From Fulvitalea axinellae (GTDB taxonomy: Bacteria > Bacteroidota > Bacteroidia > Cytophagales > Cyclobacteriaceae), in the NCBI RefSeq assembly GCF_036492835.1, contig NZ_AP025314.1:3948010-4012009 (forward strand): 64,000 nucleotides of DNA. Direction: 5' to 3'. The notes beneath the pieces were generated by a model. The model saw only the letters and a list, made by a program, of their open reading frames with translations. It did no database searches and was not told where the DNA came from. Positions 43,437-53,900 of this stretch are shown piece by piece. Numbering within the stretch: position 1 is the first letter of the stretch; every line of letters begins with the position of its first letter. Position numbers and translations under genes: made by a program.

Positions 43437-43944
43437 TGTTTTTTGGTTATTGTCACCTCTAGCCAAGCTGAAAGACAGGACTTTTCCGCCCTCACCTCGG
43501 TTTGTTTTTTATAAAAGGACAAGACCTCTTTTTCAAAACGACAGCGCCCCACTTCAAAAAGGCCATGGGCTTTTACCTAAGAGGCCATGGGCTATTGACC
43601 AAAAGGCCATGGCCTTTTGAGATTAAGGACGTGTCCTTTTTCATTCCTCGTCAAATCGTTTTGTTTTTCGGGATAGGACTTCTCGATTTTTTCCCTGAGT
43701 GATTTCCGTTTTCTTAGCCTTCTTTCTTATTGACCAGCCCCTTTGGGTGACAAACAGGACAAGTCCGCCCAAGAAGATTCATACGGAGTTTTGACCGTTG
43801 GTCTCGGGAATACTCGCAGTTATTCAAAACCCGGGAATGTTTCTCTCCGTTCCCTCTATATTTAGGACGAACTATCGGCTTATAAAACCACGGCCGTTTT
43901 CGCAAACCTCAGACATAGAAGCCCTAAACTCCACAAAACCTTTT
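43437..43944. other. Intergenic region between thyA and the GNAT gene
   Basis: About 510 bases that contain the 22-bp palindrome array (43513-43644) and a further GGAC-AA-GTCC dyad at 43757-43766. A TATATTTA box upstream of the GNAT gene (43857-43864) is one mismatch from the -7 consensus. No credible protein gene is present. Confidence 0.5.
43513..43644. repeat. Phased array of six 22-bp palindromic units
   Basis: Six consecutive 22-base units begin at 43513, 43535, 43557, 43579, 43601 and 43623. Units three to five share GGCCATGG at the same offset. Unit five contains the perfect 18-bp palindrome AAAAGGCCATGGCCTTTT, unit six has AAGGAC-GT-GTCCTT, and unit one is an imperfect version of the same dyad; unit two is weakly matched. 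Dyad centres fall exactly 22 bases apart (43565.5, 43587.5, 43609.5, 43631.5), about two helical turns. The two-base centres preclude ordinary RNA hairpins, so a cooperative protein-binding array is the most natural reading. Confidence 0.7.
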
Positions 43945-44685
43945 ATGCAAATGGAGATGATACCACAGTCAATCAAAAGCAACATTGACAATCTTACCTC
44001 ACTATGGCGGGTGACCAGCGGCGCGCATTTGAACGCCGACGCCAGATACGACCATTGTTTTGTTCCCTTCTCCCAATGGCCAAACCGCCTATGGTTTCGG
44101 AACAAGCCTACGAAAGATGACTTGGCACAAGCCCGCAAAGTTTTGGCGAGCATGCCTGACGGAATGATTGTCCCCTCGTGGGAAATCTACGGCGAAAGTA
44201 TGCGTCCGGAATTTGAGACAGCCGGTTTCGAAAAACTCTTCTCGCAAATCGGGATGTCCATGCCCGTGCCGGAGACTACACCCACCGTACCCGACATAGT
44301 CTTGAGGCCTGTGCGCAACGAAACGGACGCCAAACTTTGGTGCGACTTCTTCGAGGAATCGTTCGGCTATCGTATCGGCGAGAACATTTTGGCCCACACC
44401 TGGAACGACGTGTCGTATTATCTGGTCTTTCAAGACAGCATTCCTTCCGGTTGTCTTCTGCTCCATTTCTCAGGCGACACGGTAGGTTTCCACGCTATGG
44501 GCATAACGAAAACCATGAGGAAAAAAGGGATAGCGGAAAAAGCGATGTGGATCGGTTTGGAAACAGCCAAGCAAAAAGGCTCAACATTAGCCACCTTACA
44601 GGCATCCGATATGGGCAAGGGAGTCTATGAGAGGATAGGGTTTAAGAGTGAATTCGTGATGGATAACTTTAAAACAAGGGAATAA
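43945..44685 (+). CDS. GNAT-family N-acetyltransferase
   Basis: A 246-residue protein with an N-terminal region of its own (about 1-115) and a GNAT acetyl-CoA domain (about 115-246). The acetyl-CoA loop is in MGITKTMRKKGIAEKAMWIGLETAKQKGS, a variant of the Q/RxxGxG/A motif (MRKKGIA), followed by YERIGFK. The ATG at 43945 is preferred over an extension back to 43798. Two further in-frame ATGs (43951, 43957) are possible. The substrate is unknown. It precedes the DinB-like gene by 85 bases. Confidence 0.87.
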   Translation: MQMEMIPQSIKSNIDNLTSLWRVTSGAHLNADARYDHCFVPFSQWPNRLWFRNKPTKDDLAQARKVLASMPDGMIVPSWEIYGESMRPEFETAGFEKLFSQIGMSMPVPETTPTVPDIVLRPVRNETDAKLWCDFFEESFGYRIGENILAHTWNDVSYYLVFQDSIPSGCLLLHFSGDTVGFHAMGITKTMRKKGIAEKAMWIGLETAKQKGSTLATLQASDMGKGVYERIGFKSEFVMDNFKTRE

Positions 44686-44770
44686 AAGCACGCAAACTCA
44701 CAGTTTAAACCCATAAAGTTCAATTTCATTTTGGTTTTGTTACCTTTATGAAAATAACACAAATCACATC

Positions 44771-45247
44771 ATGAACAAACACATAAACAATCTCATCGTC
44801 ATTAGGAAGAACTTCCTAGACTTGGCGGACGGCCTCAGTTTGGAACAATTGAACCTCGTTCCAGAAGGTTTCACGAATAATATCATCTGGAATATCGGCC
44901 ACTCTCTGGTCACGCAACAGATGGTTACTTACAAATTGGCGGGACACGGTTGCCATGTAGACGGCGACATGATCCGCAACTACAGGAAGGATTCTTCCCC
45001 TTCCGGTAACGTTAAGCCCGAAAGGTGGGCGGAGATCAGGCAACTCCTTATCGACACTCCCGACCAGCTTTCGGAAGATTTGAAGACAATGGACTTTTCT
45101 TCTTTCCATTCCTATACCACCAGTTTCGGGGTGACACTTGAATCTATCGAAGACGCGATGCGTTTCAACAATATTCACGAGAGTTTGCATTACGGTTACG
45201 CCTTGGCCCTCCGTAAGGCTGTACTCGCTTTGGTGGAAAAAGAGTAA
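44771..45247 (+). CDS. DinB-family four-helix protein
   Basis: A 158-residue protein of the DinB/YfiT superfamily. The metal-binding His triad is visible: His44 (NIGHSL), His136 and His140 (NNIHESLHYGYAL). Members include thiol transferases (BSH/MSH-dependent) and uncharacterised metalloproteins, so an S-transferase role is only a suggestion. It lies 85 bases after the GNAT gene. A TACCTTTA box (44741-44748) 30 bases upstream suggests its own promoter. Confidence 0.9.
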   Translation: MNKHINNLIVIRKNFLDLADGLSLEQLNLVPEGFTNNIIWNIGHSLVTQQMVTYKLAGHGCHVDGDMIRNYRKDSSPSGNVKPERWAEIRQLLIDTPDQLSEDLKTMDFSSFHSYTTSFGVTLESIEDAMRFNNIHESLHYGYALALRKAVLALVEKE

Positions 45248-45398
45248 CGACCAAAGAACAGAACCCAAGGGCTCTATAACCGTTCGGGCCGACGCTTTGC
45301 GAAAAAGGCTTTGTGATTTTTCTTGTCGGCACAAGCTCCTAAAGGAGATCATGGCGGTCGATTTGAATTCAGGAACCGTCCGCTACCGTAAAAAGACA

Positions 45399-45424
45399 GG
45401 GGGGAAGCCAACTGGCCTCCCCCC
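45399..45424 (-). terminator. Terminator of the RND-ABC operon
   Basis: A GGGGGGAAGCC / GGCCTCCCCCC stem (one A-C mismatch) is followed on the reverse strand by TGTCTTTTTAC. It lies about 30 bases beyond the stop of the last permease gene and marks the 3' end of the seven-gene unit. Confidence 0.8.
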
Positions 45425-45453
45425 AAAGGATTGCGGAAAAACTATCTTTTATA

Positions 45454-46155
45454 TTATCTGAAGCCTTCTCTTTTTTGCAGGCACACCAAGCTGTACATCA
45501 GCGCCAGTAACGAGGCTATCCCTATATACAGTCTATTGTTCAATAACCTGTCCTGCCAAACGAAGGCGTTAAGTGAGCCGGGATCTTCGAACGGGTTCAA
45601 AAACAGATTCCACTGGCTTTGTTTCAGCTCTCCGCTCATTACCATAAAGCCAACGCATAGTATGATCACTACCAAGGCGGAGGCGTTGCCGTTGCGCAAT
45701 CGAGCCGACATCATAAAGGCCAAGCAACCTAGAAACGTAAGCGGGAACATAACCTGAAGCGACATCTCCATTATCGGAACGGAAAACACAAGGTAATCAA
45801 CCAAGACCGTGAGCCCGAGAATCTGCACGTACACGATGACGTAAACCATCAACAGACGGGCTATCCAGACGCGGAAACGGTAGTCCGGTATGGTAAAGAT
45901 GATTTCCAACATCTTAGCGTCCTTGTCGTTTTGGATTCCGAACGAGGCCGGATAGAAGATCAGTAACACTCCCGGAAACAAAAGGAGAGTATAAATAGAG
46001 GCTTCCCTTATGATACTCCCGTCTTCGAACAGCATGAGAGCGCCCACAAGAAGGAACATAACGACCGCTGCCAAGAAGAAGTAGATGAACTTGTTGCCGA
46101 AGATCACCCTCATGTTATACTTTGAGAATTTCCAGAGTACGGCTAGATTTTTCAT
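45454..46155 (-). CDS. ABC-2-type permease, last gene of the RND-ABC operon
   Basis: A 233-residue integral membrane protein with six hydrophobic helices (about 22-42, 52-75, 98-125, 130-150, 158-180, 205-225). The layout and a cytosolic loop with NDKDAKMLEIIFTIPDYRFRVWIARL, between helices two and three, fit the ABC-2 exporter permease fold. The ATG at 46155 is preferred over 46188. It begins 38 bases after the RND-ABC fusion stop, so it is the obvious membrane partner of that protein's ATPase domain. It has no periplasmic domain. The substrate is unknown. Confidence 0.85.
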   Translation of the reverse strand: MKNLAVLWKFSKYNMRVIFGNKFIYFFLAAVVMFLLVGALMLFEDGSIIREASIYTLLLFPGVLLIFYPASFGIQNDKDAKMLEIIFTIPDYRFRVWIARLLMVYVIVYVQILGLTVLVDYLVFSVPIMEMSLQVMFPLTFLGCLAFMMSARLRNGNASALVVIILCVGFMVMSGELKQSQWNLFLNPFEDPGSLNAFVWQDRLLNNRLYIGIASLLALMYSLVCLQKREGFR

Positions 46156-46193
46156 ATCGTCACAATATATAAGTAAGAGGTTGGGCACCGGAC

Positions 46194-49100
46194 TTATGCC
46201 GGCACGCCTTCCTGTTCCTCTTCCCTTTTGTTCACTTCATAATTCAACAGCCACAAATAGGCGTCCTCAAGCGTAGGCTTGACCTCGCGGGCCTCCGGTG
46301 CGGGACTTGTGCGGGCAAGGCACTTGATACGCACCTTGTCGTCCACTTCCATATGATGCACCACATGGTATTTTTTGTCGGCCTCTTCGAAGTCCTCCAC
46401 GGGGATATCCAGCAACCAGACCTTTCCTTCGGCTGTCCGCGACATGTATCGGGTAGATCCGAAATACTTCAAGTCGCCACGCTGGATAACGGCCACTTGG
46501 TCGCAGGAGCTGGAGATATCTTCCAAGATATGCGTCGAGAAGATCACCACGCGCTCGCGACTCAGTTCCACCAACAGGTTACGGAATCGGATACGTTCCT
46601 TCGGATCGAGTCCTGCGGTAGGTTCGTCCACCACCAAGATGCGGGGCAGATGGAGCAAGATATGGGCGATACCCACTCGCTGTTTCATGCCGCCGGAAAA
46701 AGAGCCGATCTTGCTGTCTTTCTTATCCCAAAGGTGCACCGATTTCAACACGTACTCCACCCTTTCGGCACGGACCGTAGGCTCGGTTATTTTCTTCAGA
46801 ATGGCCTGATAGTCGAGAAATTCGTAAGCGCTCATGTTCTCGTAAGTACCGAATTCCTGCGGCAAAAAGCCGATCAGGCCCTGAAGCTCCTCGCGTTTCT
46901 CCATGGTGTCGATGCCGTTGATCCACACCTTGCCGTAGCTTTGTTCCAATATCCCGCAGACAATCCTCATAAGGGTTGACTTGCCGGCACCGTTTGGCCC
47001 GAGCAAACCGAACATTCCCTGCTTGATATCGAACGAGACTCCGTCAAGCGCACGGAACGGCGGTGTTTTCTTACCGAAGTAAGGCAACTTGCTCACCATG
47101 GCCATCAGTCCACGTTTGTACCACTTGTAGTTTTTCAGCCTGAAGTTTTCATCATTGACTTCCTTGGTTTTCCTATTCGCGAAAAGCAACAGGTAAGTGA
47201 TGATAAGGAAGAAGATAAGAAGCGGAGGGTTTTGCCATCGCATAAAGAAGTATGCGGCGCCGGGCATCGGCGAAAGCCAATACAAAACGTTTTTGACCCA
47301 TCCTTTTAGATGGAACCGTCCGCTGAAAATAGGCTTCAGGACCGCACTCAAACTGTAAATAAACAGCAGGGTGCCCATGAAATTCCAAAACGAACTTTCC
47401 AGATAGAAGAAGGTAAAATAAGTAAGGAACACCATGAACGGCACTTGCCATATCAAGGCTTTGGCGTCGGAGAGCTTACGGTAACGCTGGCGGATACCCA
47501 AGCGTTTCTTGATCTTAGCCCCCGCTTTCCAGTCACGGGCGAATGTTCCCTGGCGTCCGTACACCTTCACCAGGTTCTGTATCTCTATCCTGATTGGCTC
47601 CGACTTAGGTATAAGCTCCGCACTCGCCGTCTTGAAACTGGTAAGTATAAAGTACATCATGGCCGGTACGCCCAACAGACCGCCCAATCCGGCGACTATC
47701 TGCCAAGTAAGGGTCTCGATGTAGAAGTAAACCGAAAACCCGATGGCCACCCAAGCCACGAGTTGCAGAATACGCAAAGCCACGTGCAATTCCCTGAACC
47801 ATTCCAAGAAAGTCTCCATAGCGGTGTAAAGCGTCGGTACCAGCACCAGCGTAAAAACGGTACTGAAAGCCAAGCCTCCGATCACCGTCACGGCGAATGG
47901 CGGGCCGATCATGCCCACATATTCGGAATCTCCCATGGCCAAAGGAATAAGAGCCACTATGGTAGTGAGAGACGTGATGGTAATAGGACGCAAACGCGCC
48001 AAGCCGGCCGTCATCAAAGCTCTGGAACGACTTTGGCCACGAGCCCTCAAGCTATTGGTGTAGTCGATAAGGATTATACTGTTGTTCACCACCACACCAA
48101 AGAGGATAAGGAACCCTGTAAGCGTGTTCTGGTTAAGCAACGGATGGCCCGTTATCATCAACATGAAGAATGATCCCGTAGCGGCCAGCGGAATGGTGAA
48201 CATAAGCACCAAAGGCAGGAATGCCGATTCGAAAACCGAGGCCAAGATCATAAAGATCAGTACAAAGGCTACGGCTATCAGGAAGTAATATTCTTCGAAA
48301 ACGTCCTCTTCCGGCACCCACTCCACCGCAATTCCCGACGGAATCATCATGTCGGCGATCAGGTTCTGTACGTCTTGGCGGGCGCCTTCAAGCGAGGCCT
48401 CGGATTCGCGGAGATCACTGTTGAAGTTATATGTCAGCTCGACGCGTCGTTCCTGATTCTCCCTCCGGATAGTGGCGTCGCCTGAGGCCAAGACCACGTT
48501 GCTGACCTGATCCAGCGGATAAACGGCGTCTTCGCCGGAAGTGATGCCTGTCTCCTTCAGTTCGGCCAAGGACCTGTCGCGTTTTTGCTTGCGGTCCTCT
48601 CCGGGAGGTATTGTCGTAATGGTTACGTCGTATTCTTCCTTGTCGCTTTTGAACTTGACATCGGCTGTGAATTCCTTGCCCGAAGAGTTAAGCTCACGGC
48701 TCACTTGGGAAAGGTTGACACCAAGCGCGGACATTAGCCTCGGGTCGAAATGCAAGTGGGCTTCGGGCCTTTCGCCTGTACTGCGCAGGCGAGCGTAGCT
48801 TATGAAGTCTTGTTCCTCAAGACGGTACTTGAGATCTTCGGCCACTATCAGCATCTTTTCGTAGTCGGCGCCCTTTACAAGGATCCGTTCACGGTTGCCA
48901 CCTATCCCCATACTCTTGAGGAACGAACCCATGGCCGCCATCCCGCCACCGCCGGAACCAAACTTACCGTCCGATTCGGAGGCGTCGAGGGTAATATCGG
49001 CCCCTCCGCGTATTCCTTTGAGGCGACCTTCCACCTCTTCGCTTATCTGGTAAAACTCTTTTCCCCTGACCTTTTTGAAGTCGTCAACCAAAACAACGCT

Positions 49101-50909
49101 CACAACGGCGTCCCCTTCGTTTACTCCCACGACTATACTTTTCTTTTCGGCCAAGGAATCAAGCCTGTACTCAATCTCCTTAGTCACAAGGTCCGTGGTC
49201 TCAAGCGTGGCTCCCTCGGGCATACTGACATACACCTTGACAGTATCGGAAGCGGCTTCCTTTGATTCCGAACTGGTCAAGGTAAGCGCCAAGACCAAGG
49301 ACACCACAAAAGCGACCACCGAAGACAACAATACTGTAGTAGGGTTACGGAAACAGAGCTTCAATACAGTGAAGTAAATCTGCACCACACGGTCCCTTAC
49401 GGTCAGGTTGTCGAATATCTTCCCCTTGACCCTGCCTTTCCTTTTTAGGTACAGATGCATCAGCATAGGGATCAGCAACAAGGCCACGGCCAATGATACC
49501 AGCAACGTCGAGATAATCGAAGCGCCGATATTGCGTCCGAAGACCTGTACCATAAAGTCGGAAGTGAAGACAAAAGGCAGGAATACGGCCACGGTAGTAA
49601 GCGTAGCCGCTATCACCGAACGGAAAATCTCGCGAGAACCATCGGTTACGGCCCCGTCTGGCGATTGGCCGGAAGCGGACCTCCGGTATATATTTTCAAG
49701 TACTACAATGCCGTTATCAAGTAACATACCCACGGCCAGCGCCATCCCCATCAGCGTAAGGCTGTTGATGGAAATCTCCAAGCCATAGAAAAGATTGTAA
49801 GCCACAGTAACCGACACCGGAATAGCCAAAGCGATGATGCCGGCCAACGAGAAGTCGCGCAGAAATACCCACAACACGAACACCGCAAGCAGACCACCGA
49901 TAAGGGAAAGGCGTATAATCTCGTCGATATTGCTTTCCATCTGTTCGGCCAAATCTTCCTGTATTTCCAATGAAGCGCCCATCGGTTTGAGTTCGGCGTT
50001 GAGCCTTTCTATCTCTGCCCGAGCTATATGGGCGGTTTCTATCAGGTTGGTTTCGTTATCGTTAATGAGCATCAGACTGACCGCCTCCTTGCCGTCCACA
50101 CGGCTATAGGAGGTCTCGTCCTTCACGCCCACTATAACGGTAGCGATGTCGCGCAAAAGAACCGGTCCGTCCTTTTTCACCACTACTCGCTCTATGTCCT
50201 CGGGCTGGATAAACTCGGCGCTAACGTTGACAAACATTCTCTGGTCGCCTTCGGTAACGGCCCCAACAAACGCCTTGCTGGCGCTGGAACTGCTAAGCAG
50301 GGAACGTACCTTCGAAGGAGTCACGTTGTTCGCTTCGCAGGCCTTTTCGTCCAAGATTACCTCTACGGTCTTTTCTCGTCCGCCCAGCACTTCCACATGC
50401 GCCACGCCATCGACGTTGAGCAACTCGGGAGCCACCTCCTCGTCGGCTATGTTACGTACCCGGTCCACGTCGCCCGTACCGGAAAGGCGCAACAACATCA
50501 GCTGTTTGGATAGCTTATCCGTATCGATTTTCTGAATGACGGCCCTGAAGCCTTCCGGCAAGGTAGGCAACACGCCGTCGATCTTCTCTTGGAGCCTAAG
50601 GTAAGCGAACTTCAGGTTCACCCCCTCCTCATACTCGATCCTCAAGGTGCCGTTTCTCCGGCTAGCGTCAGAGGTCAGCCTTTCGATTCCCCGCAAGGTT
50701 CCGATAGCTCCCTCCAACGGCACGACGGCTTGCGTCTCCATGTAAGAGGGCGCCACTTCCTGCGGAGCGATCACCTTGACCACCAGTTGCGGACTCTCCA
50801 CACTTGGGAACAGCTCTACCTTCAGCCGGTCATAAGAGACCACCCCCAGCATCACCAACCCCAGGAAGAGCATGCAAATCGTTATCTTTCGATCTATTAA
50901 AAATCTCAT
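46194..50909 (-). CDS. RND efflux transporter fused to an ABC ATPase split by a membrane insertion
   Basis: One uninterrupted 1571-residue frame. Residues 1 to about 1035 form a complete RND pump (12 helices, two periplasmic loops; TM4 relay GMLLDNGIVVLEN with Asp398; late FGVVVNNSIILIDY). Two extra helices follow (about 1045-1062 and 1070-1092). The first strand of an ABC domain begins at 1106 (IRIEIQNLVKVYG), but the chain then enters an insertion of about 165 residues with four predicted helices (about 1149-1170, 1172-1191, 1208-1223, 1229-1244). The domain resumes at 1285 (FRALDGVSFDI) with Walker A at 1304-1312, signature FSGGMKQR near 1404, Walker B VVDEP with Glu1429, and H-loop His1460. 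All ATPase motifs are intact. Gaps to neighbours are 37 and 38 bases. Confidence 0.93.
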   Translation of the reverse strand: MRFLIDRKITICMLFLGLVMLGVVSYDRLKVELFPSVESPQLVVKVIAPQEVAPSYMETQAVVPLEGAIGTLRGIERLTSDASRRNGTLRIEYEEGVNLKFAYLRLQEKIDGVLPTLPEGFRAVIQKIDTDKLSKQLMLLRLSGTGDVDRVRNIADEEVAPELLNVDGVAHVEVLGGREKTVEVILDEKACEANNVTPSKVRSLLSSSSASKAFVGAVTEGDQRMFVNVSAEFIQPEDIERVVVKKDGPVLLRDIATVIVGVKDETSYSRVDGKEAVSLMLINDNETNLIETAHIARAEIERLNAELKPMGASLEIQEDLAEQMESNIDEIIRLSLIGGLLAVFVLWVFLRDFSLAGIIALAIPVSVTVAYNLFYGLEISINSLTLMGMALAVGMLLDNGIVVLENIYRRSASGQSPDGAVTDGSREIFRSVIAATLTTVAVFLPFVFTSDFMVQVFGRNIGASIISTLLVSLAVALLLIPMLMHLYLKRKGRVKGKIFDNLTVRDRVVQIYFTVLKLCFRNPTTVLLSSVVAFVVSLVLALTLTSSESKEAASDTVKVYVSMPEGATLETTDLVTKEIEYRLDSLAEKKSIVVGVNEGDAVVSVVLVDDFKKVRGKEFYQISEEVEGRLKGIRGGADITLDASESDGKFGSGGGGMAAMGSFLKSMGIGGNRERILVKGADYEKMLIVAEDLKYRLEEQDFISYARLRSTGERPEAHLHFDPRLMSALGVNLSQVSRELNSSGKEFTADVKFKSDKEEYDVTITTIPPGEDRKQKRDRSLAELKETGITSGEDAVYPLDQVSNVVLASGDATIRRENQERRVELTYNFNSDLRESEASLEGARQDVQNLIADMMIPSGIAVEWVPEEDVFEEYYFLIAVAFVLIFMILASVFESAFLPLVLMFTIPLAATGSFFMLMITGHPLLNQNTLTGFLILFGVVVNNSIILIDYTNSLRARGQSRSRALMTAGLARLRPITITSLTTIVALIPLAMGDSEYVGMIGPPFAVTVIGGLAFSTVFTLVLVPTLYTAMETFLEWFRELHVALRILQLVAWVAIGFSVYFYIETLTWQIVAGLGGLLGVPAMMYFILTSFKTASAELIPKSEPIRIEIQNLVKVYGRQGTFARDWKAGAKIKKRLGIRQRYRKLSDAKALIWQVPFMVFLTYFTFFYLESSFWNFMGTLLFIYSLSAVLKPIFSGRFHLKGWVKNVLYWLSPMPGAAYFFMRWQNPPLLIFFLIITYLLLFANRKTKEVNDENFRLKNYKWYKRGLMAMVSKLPYFGKKTPPFRALDGVSFDIKQGMFGLLGPNGAGKSTLMRIVCGILEQSYGKVWINGIDTMEKREELQGLIGFLPQEFGTYENMSAYEFLDYQAILKKITEPTVRAERVEYVLKSVHLWDKKDSKIGSFSGGMKQRVGIAHILLHLPRILVVDEPTAGLDPKERIRFRNLLVELSRERVVIFSTHILEDISSSCDQVAVIQRGDLKYFGSTRYMSRTAEGKVWLLDIPVEDFEEADKKYHVVHHMEVDDKVRIKCLARTSPAPEAREVKPTLEDAYLWLLNYEVNKREEEQEGVPA

Positions 50910-50946
50910 CCTTTACCATTTAAAAGTAAAGCGCGGGCAAACGCGC

Positions 50947-53900
50947 CTAGACAAGCTCCTGTTCGGGCTCCTGTTGTTTCTTGCCCATCAAAGCGGTCAC
51001 CCAAGTATCGAACACCTCGTATACACACGGGATTACCACCAAAGTCAACAACGTGGAGGTTACTAGCCCGCCGATAACGGCCCAGGCCATCGGGGCGCGA
51101 AGCTCGGCTCCGTCGCCAAAACCGAACACCATCGGTAACAGGGCGAGAATCGTGGTCAAACTGGTCATGACAATCGGACGGATCCTTTGCTCGCCGGCCA
51201 ACACGATGGCCTTGCGCAGAGGATAGCCTTCGGCTTTGCGCTGGTTAATGGCGTCGACCAATATGATGGAGTCGTTGACGGCAATACCCGCCAGCATGAT
51301 TATGCCTATATAAGCCATGATATTCAACGGCTCGCCGATAAAGAAGAAGGTAAGGATAGAACCGACGGCCGCCAGCGGAATAGTGAGCAGAATGGTGAAC
51401 GGGTGCACCAAAGACTCGAACTGCGAAGCCATAACCATATACACCAGAATCACGGATAGAATCAAAGCGAAAGTAAGCATATCGACTGATTCCTTGCGTT
51501 GCTCTTCCTGCCCGGTCACCTTCACTCTGTAGCCTTGCGGCAAGGGCAATTGCGAAAGCTTCTCTTCCAAACCGAGCACCACATGATCGAAAGGCTTACC
51601 GTCCTTCACATGCGCGGTGATTTTTCCGATTTTGTTCTGGTTTCTTCTCAGCACTTCTTTAGGCGAATCACTGATCGAAACGCTGGCCACGTCGGAAAGG
51701 CGGAAATACTTTTCGCCCACCTGTACCGGAATGTCACGTAATTCGGTGAGATACGTGTCGGGCATTTTCACCCGAATCTCCTTCATTTCGCCTTCGTATT
51801 CGAACTTTCCGGCGTCTTCGCCCAACAGTCGGCCCTTTAACTGGGAGACGATCTGCTCGACCGTTACGCCGTAGATTCCGGCACGCACCTTATCGATAGT
51901 CACATCGACCTGTTTGGCTCCGCCTTCCGTCACATTCTTGACGTTGTAGACATCGTCCATTCTGGTCATAGTATCCATTACGGCTTTGGCCAAGTCCATG
52001 ATTGGTCCGGTTTCGGAACCTATCACTTCCACTACCAAGGGAGCTTCCTCGTCACCGAGTGTTGAGTTGAGCGCCGTTTCGTCACGAATAAAATCGAGCT
52101 TTATTTCTTTATTGCCTGAGAAAAACGAGCGGGTGAAATCCACAACGGTTTCCATGCTCAATTCCACTTCCGGCTTTAGCTTCAGTTTGATCTCGGCGGT
52201 GTTTTCAGAAGCGAATACCGCCGATTCGTCCGAAGCGTCGATATCCACCGGACCAGTCTGCGTATAAAAGACTTCCAACGAGTCCTTGAAGTGCTCTCGG
52301 GCTACGCTTTCAAAATTCTGAATCACCCTATCGGTACTCAAAAGAGGACTGCTTTCCGGCAGAGTCACTTTCACAGTCAGCGTATTGCTATCGGAACTAG
52401 GAACGTATTCGCTACCCACTATCGGTACCAATACAAAACCCAAAGCAACCAAAGCGATAGCTCCGATCAACACGCCCGTGCGGACACGCAACACCCCGTC
52501 AAGGAACCTTCCGTAACCGGAAAACTTAACCGATTTCTCTTCCGCCTTTTTAGAGGCTTCCTGTTTCTTGTCTTTGAAGAAAGTGGAAACCAACATCGGA
52601 ATCAAAAGGATAGCCACCGCCAATGACGAAAGCAACGAAAAAGCCACCGTCCAGGCTTGGTCTTTAAAAAGCTCACCCGACGCACCGTGCAGGTACACGA
52701 TCGGGAGGAACACTACGATAGTGGTCAAAGTAGAAGCCGTGATGGCCCCGCCGATTTCGGCTGTACCGTCTATAGCCGACTGCTTTATCGTCTTGCCGGA
52801 TTCGATATGACGGAAGATATTTTCCATGACCACGATGGCATTATCGACAAGCATTCCAGCGCCCAGAGCCAAACCGCCCAATGTCATGATATTGAGCGTA
52901 AGCCCGTTGAAATACATCAGGTTAAACGTGGCAACGATAGATACCGGAATGGCTACGCTGATAATCATCGTAACGCCAACTCTGCGCAAAAACACGAAGA
53001 GTACGATCACGGCCAACACGATACCCACCAAAGCGGATTCCTTCACCTCTCCGATGGCGCTTTGGATAAAGGCGCCCTGGTCATAAACTTGGGTGAAATT
53101 ATAGCCGGGAAGGGCGTCTTTGATCTTGTCAAGCCCCGTGTTTACATTCTCGACAGCCTTAACGGTGTTAAAACCGGGCTCTTTATAAACCGCCATACCG
53201 ATGCAACGGCGCCCGTTCACCCGGGCGATGTTATCGGGTTGGGAGTTTTCGTAACGGATTTTGGCCACTTCTCGCAAAAAGACGGGAACGGGTTCGCCTT
53301 GCGTTTCCTGTCCCACTTTGCTTTCCACCATTTTCAGGATGATATCGCCGAAGGCCTCAGGAGATTCCAGCAGACTTACGCCTTTTACCGTGTATTTGGT
53401 TCCAGTCTCCACAATCGATCCGCCGGAGACGGAACGGTTGTATTCCTGAATTTTGGAGTTGATTTGGCTAGCCGTTACGCCGTGGGCTTCCATCAGGTAA
53501 GGGTCGGCCTCCACGATCAGTTCCCTCGTTTCTTTTCCTATCAGCCTTACGTCCGCCACGCCTTCCGCCCGGATCAGCTCGTTGCGGATGTAGTTTTCCG
53601 CCACACGACGAATCTCGTCCGTATCTTCGACACCCGGGTGGGTAAGCGCAAACAGCATCACCGCTTTTTCGTTCGGCGAATGCCGGGTTACGCTAAGTTC
53701 CTCGATGGTTGTGGCGTTTTGAGCCTGAATCGGGGTTATGGCCCTTTGGAGATCCAAGAAGGCCTCGTCCATGTCTTTTCCCCAATTGTACTGCACGGTA
53801 ATACGGGACGAACCCACACGGCATACGGAGTACACTTCGGAAACGTCGCGCTGTTGGAGGGCGATTCCTTCCAGGTTGGTTACGAATTGCCTCTCTATTT

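Noticed and set aside
43513..43644. CRISPR array or insertion-sequence end
   Set aside because: There are no identical direct repeats with unique spacers, no cas genes, and no transposase. The units are contiguous palindromes.
43502..43702. 66-codon forward frame across the palindrome array
   Set aside because: The frame lies on DNA with a 22-bp period that is not a multiple of three, so the repeat is not maintained by coding. No domain or start context supports it.
46194..50909. RND-ABC fusion as an assembly error or frameshift artefact
   Set aside because: The frame has no stop, the linker and inserted helices are continuous and topologically consistent, and codon use does not change at the junctions. 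An outside check with relatives is still the decisive test.
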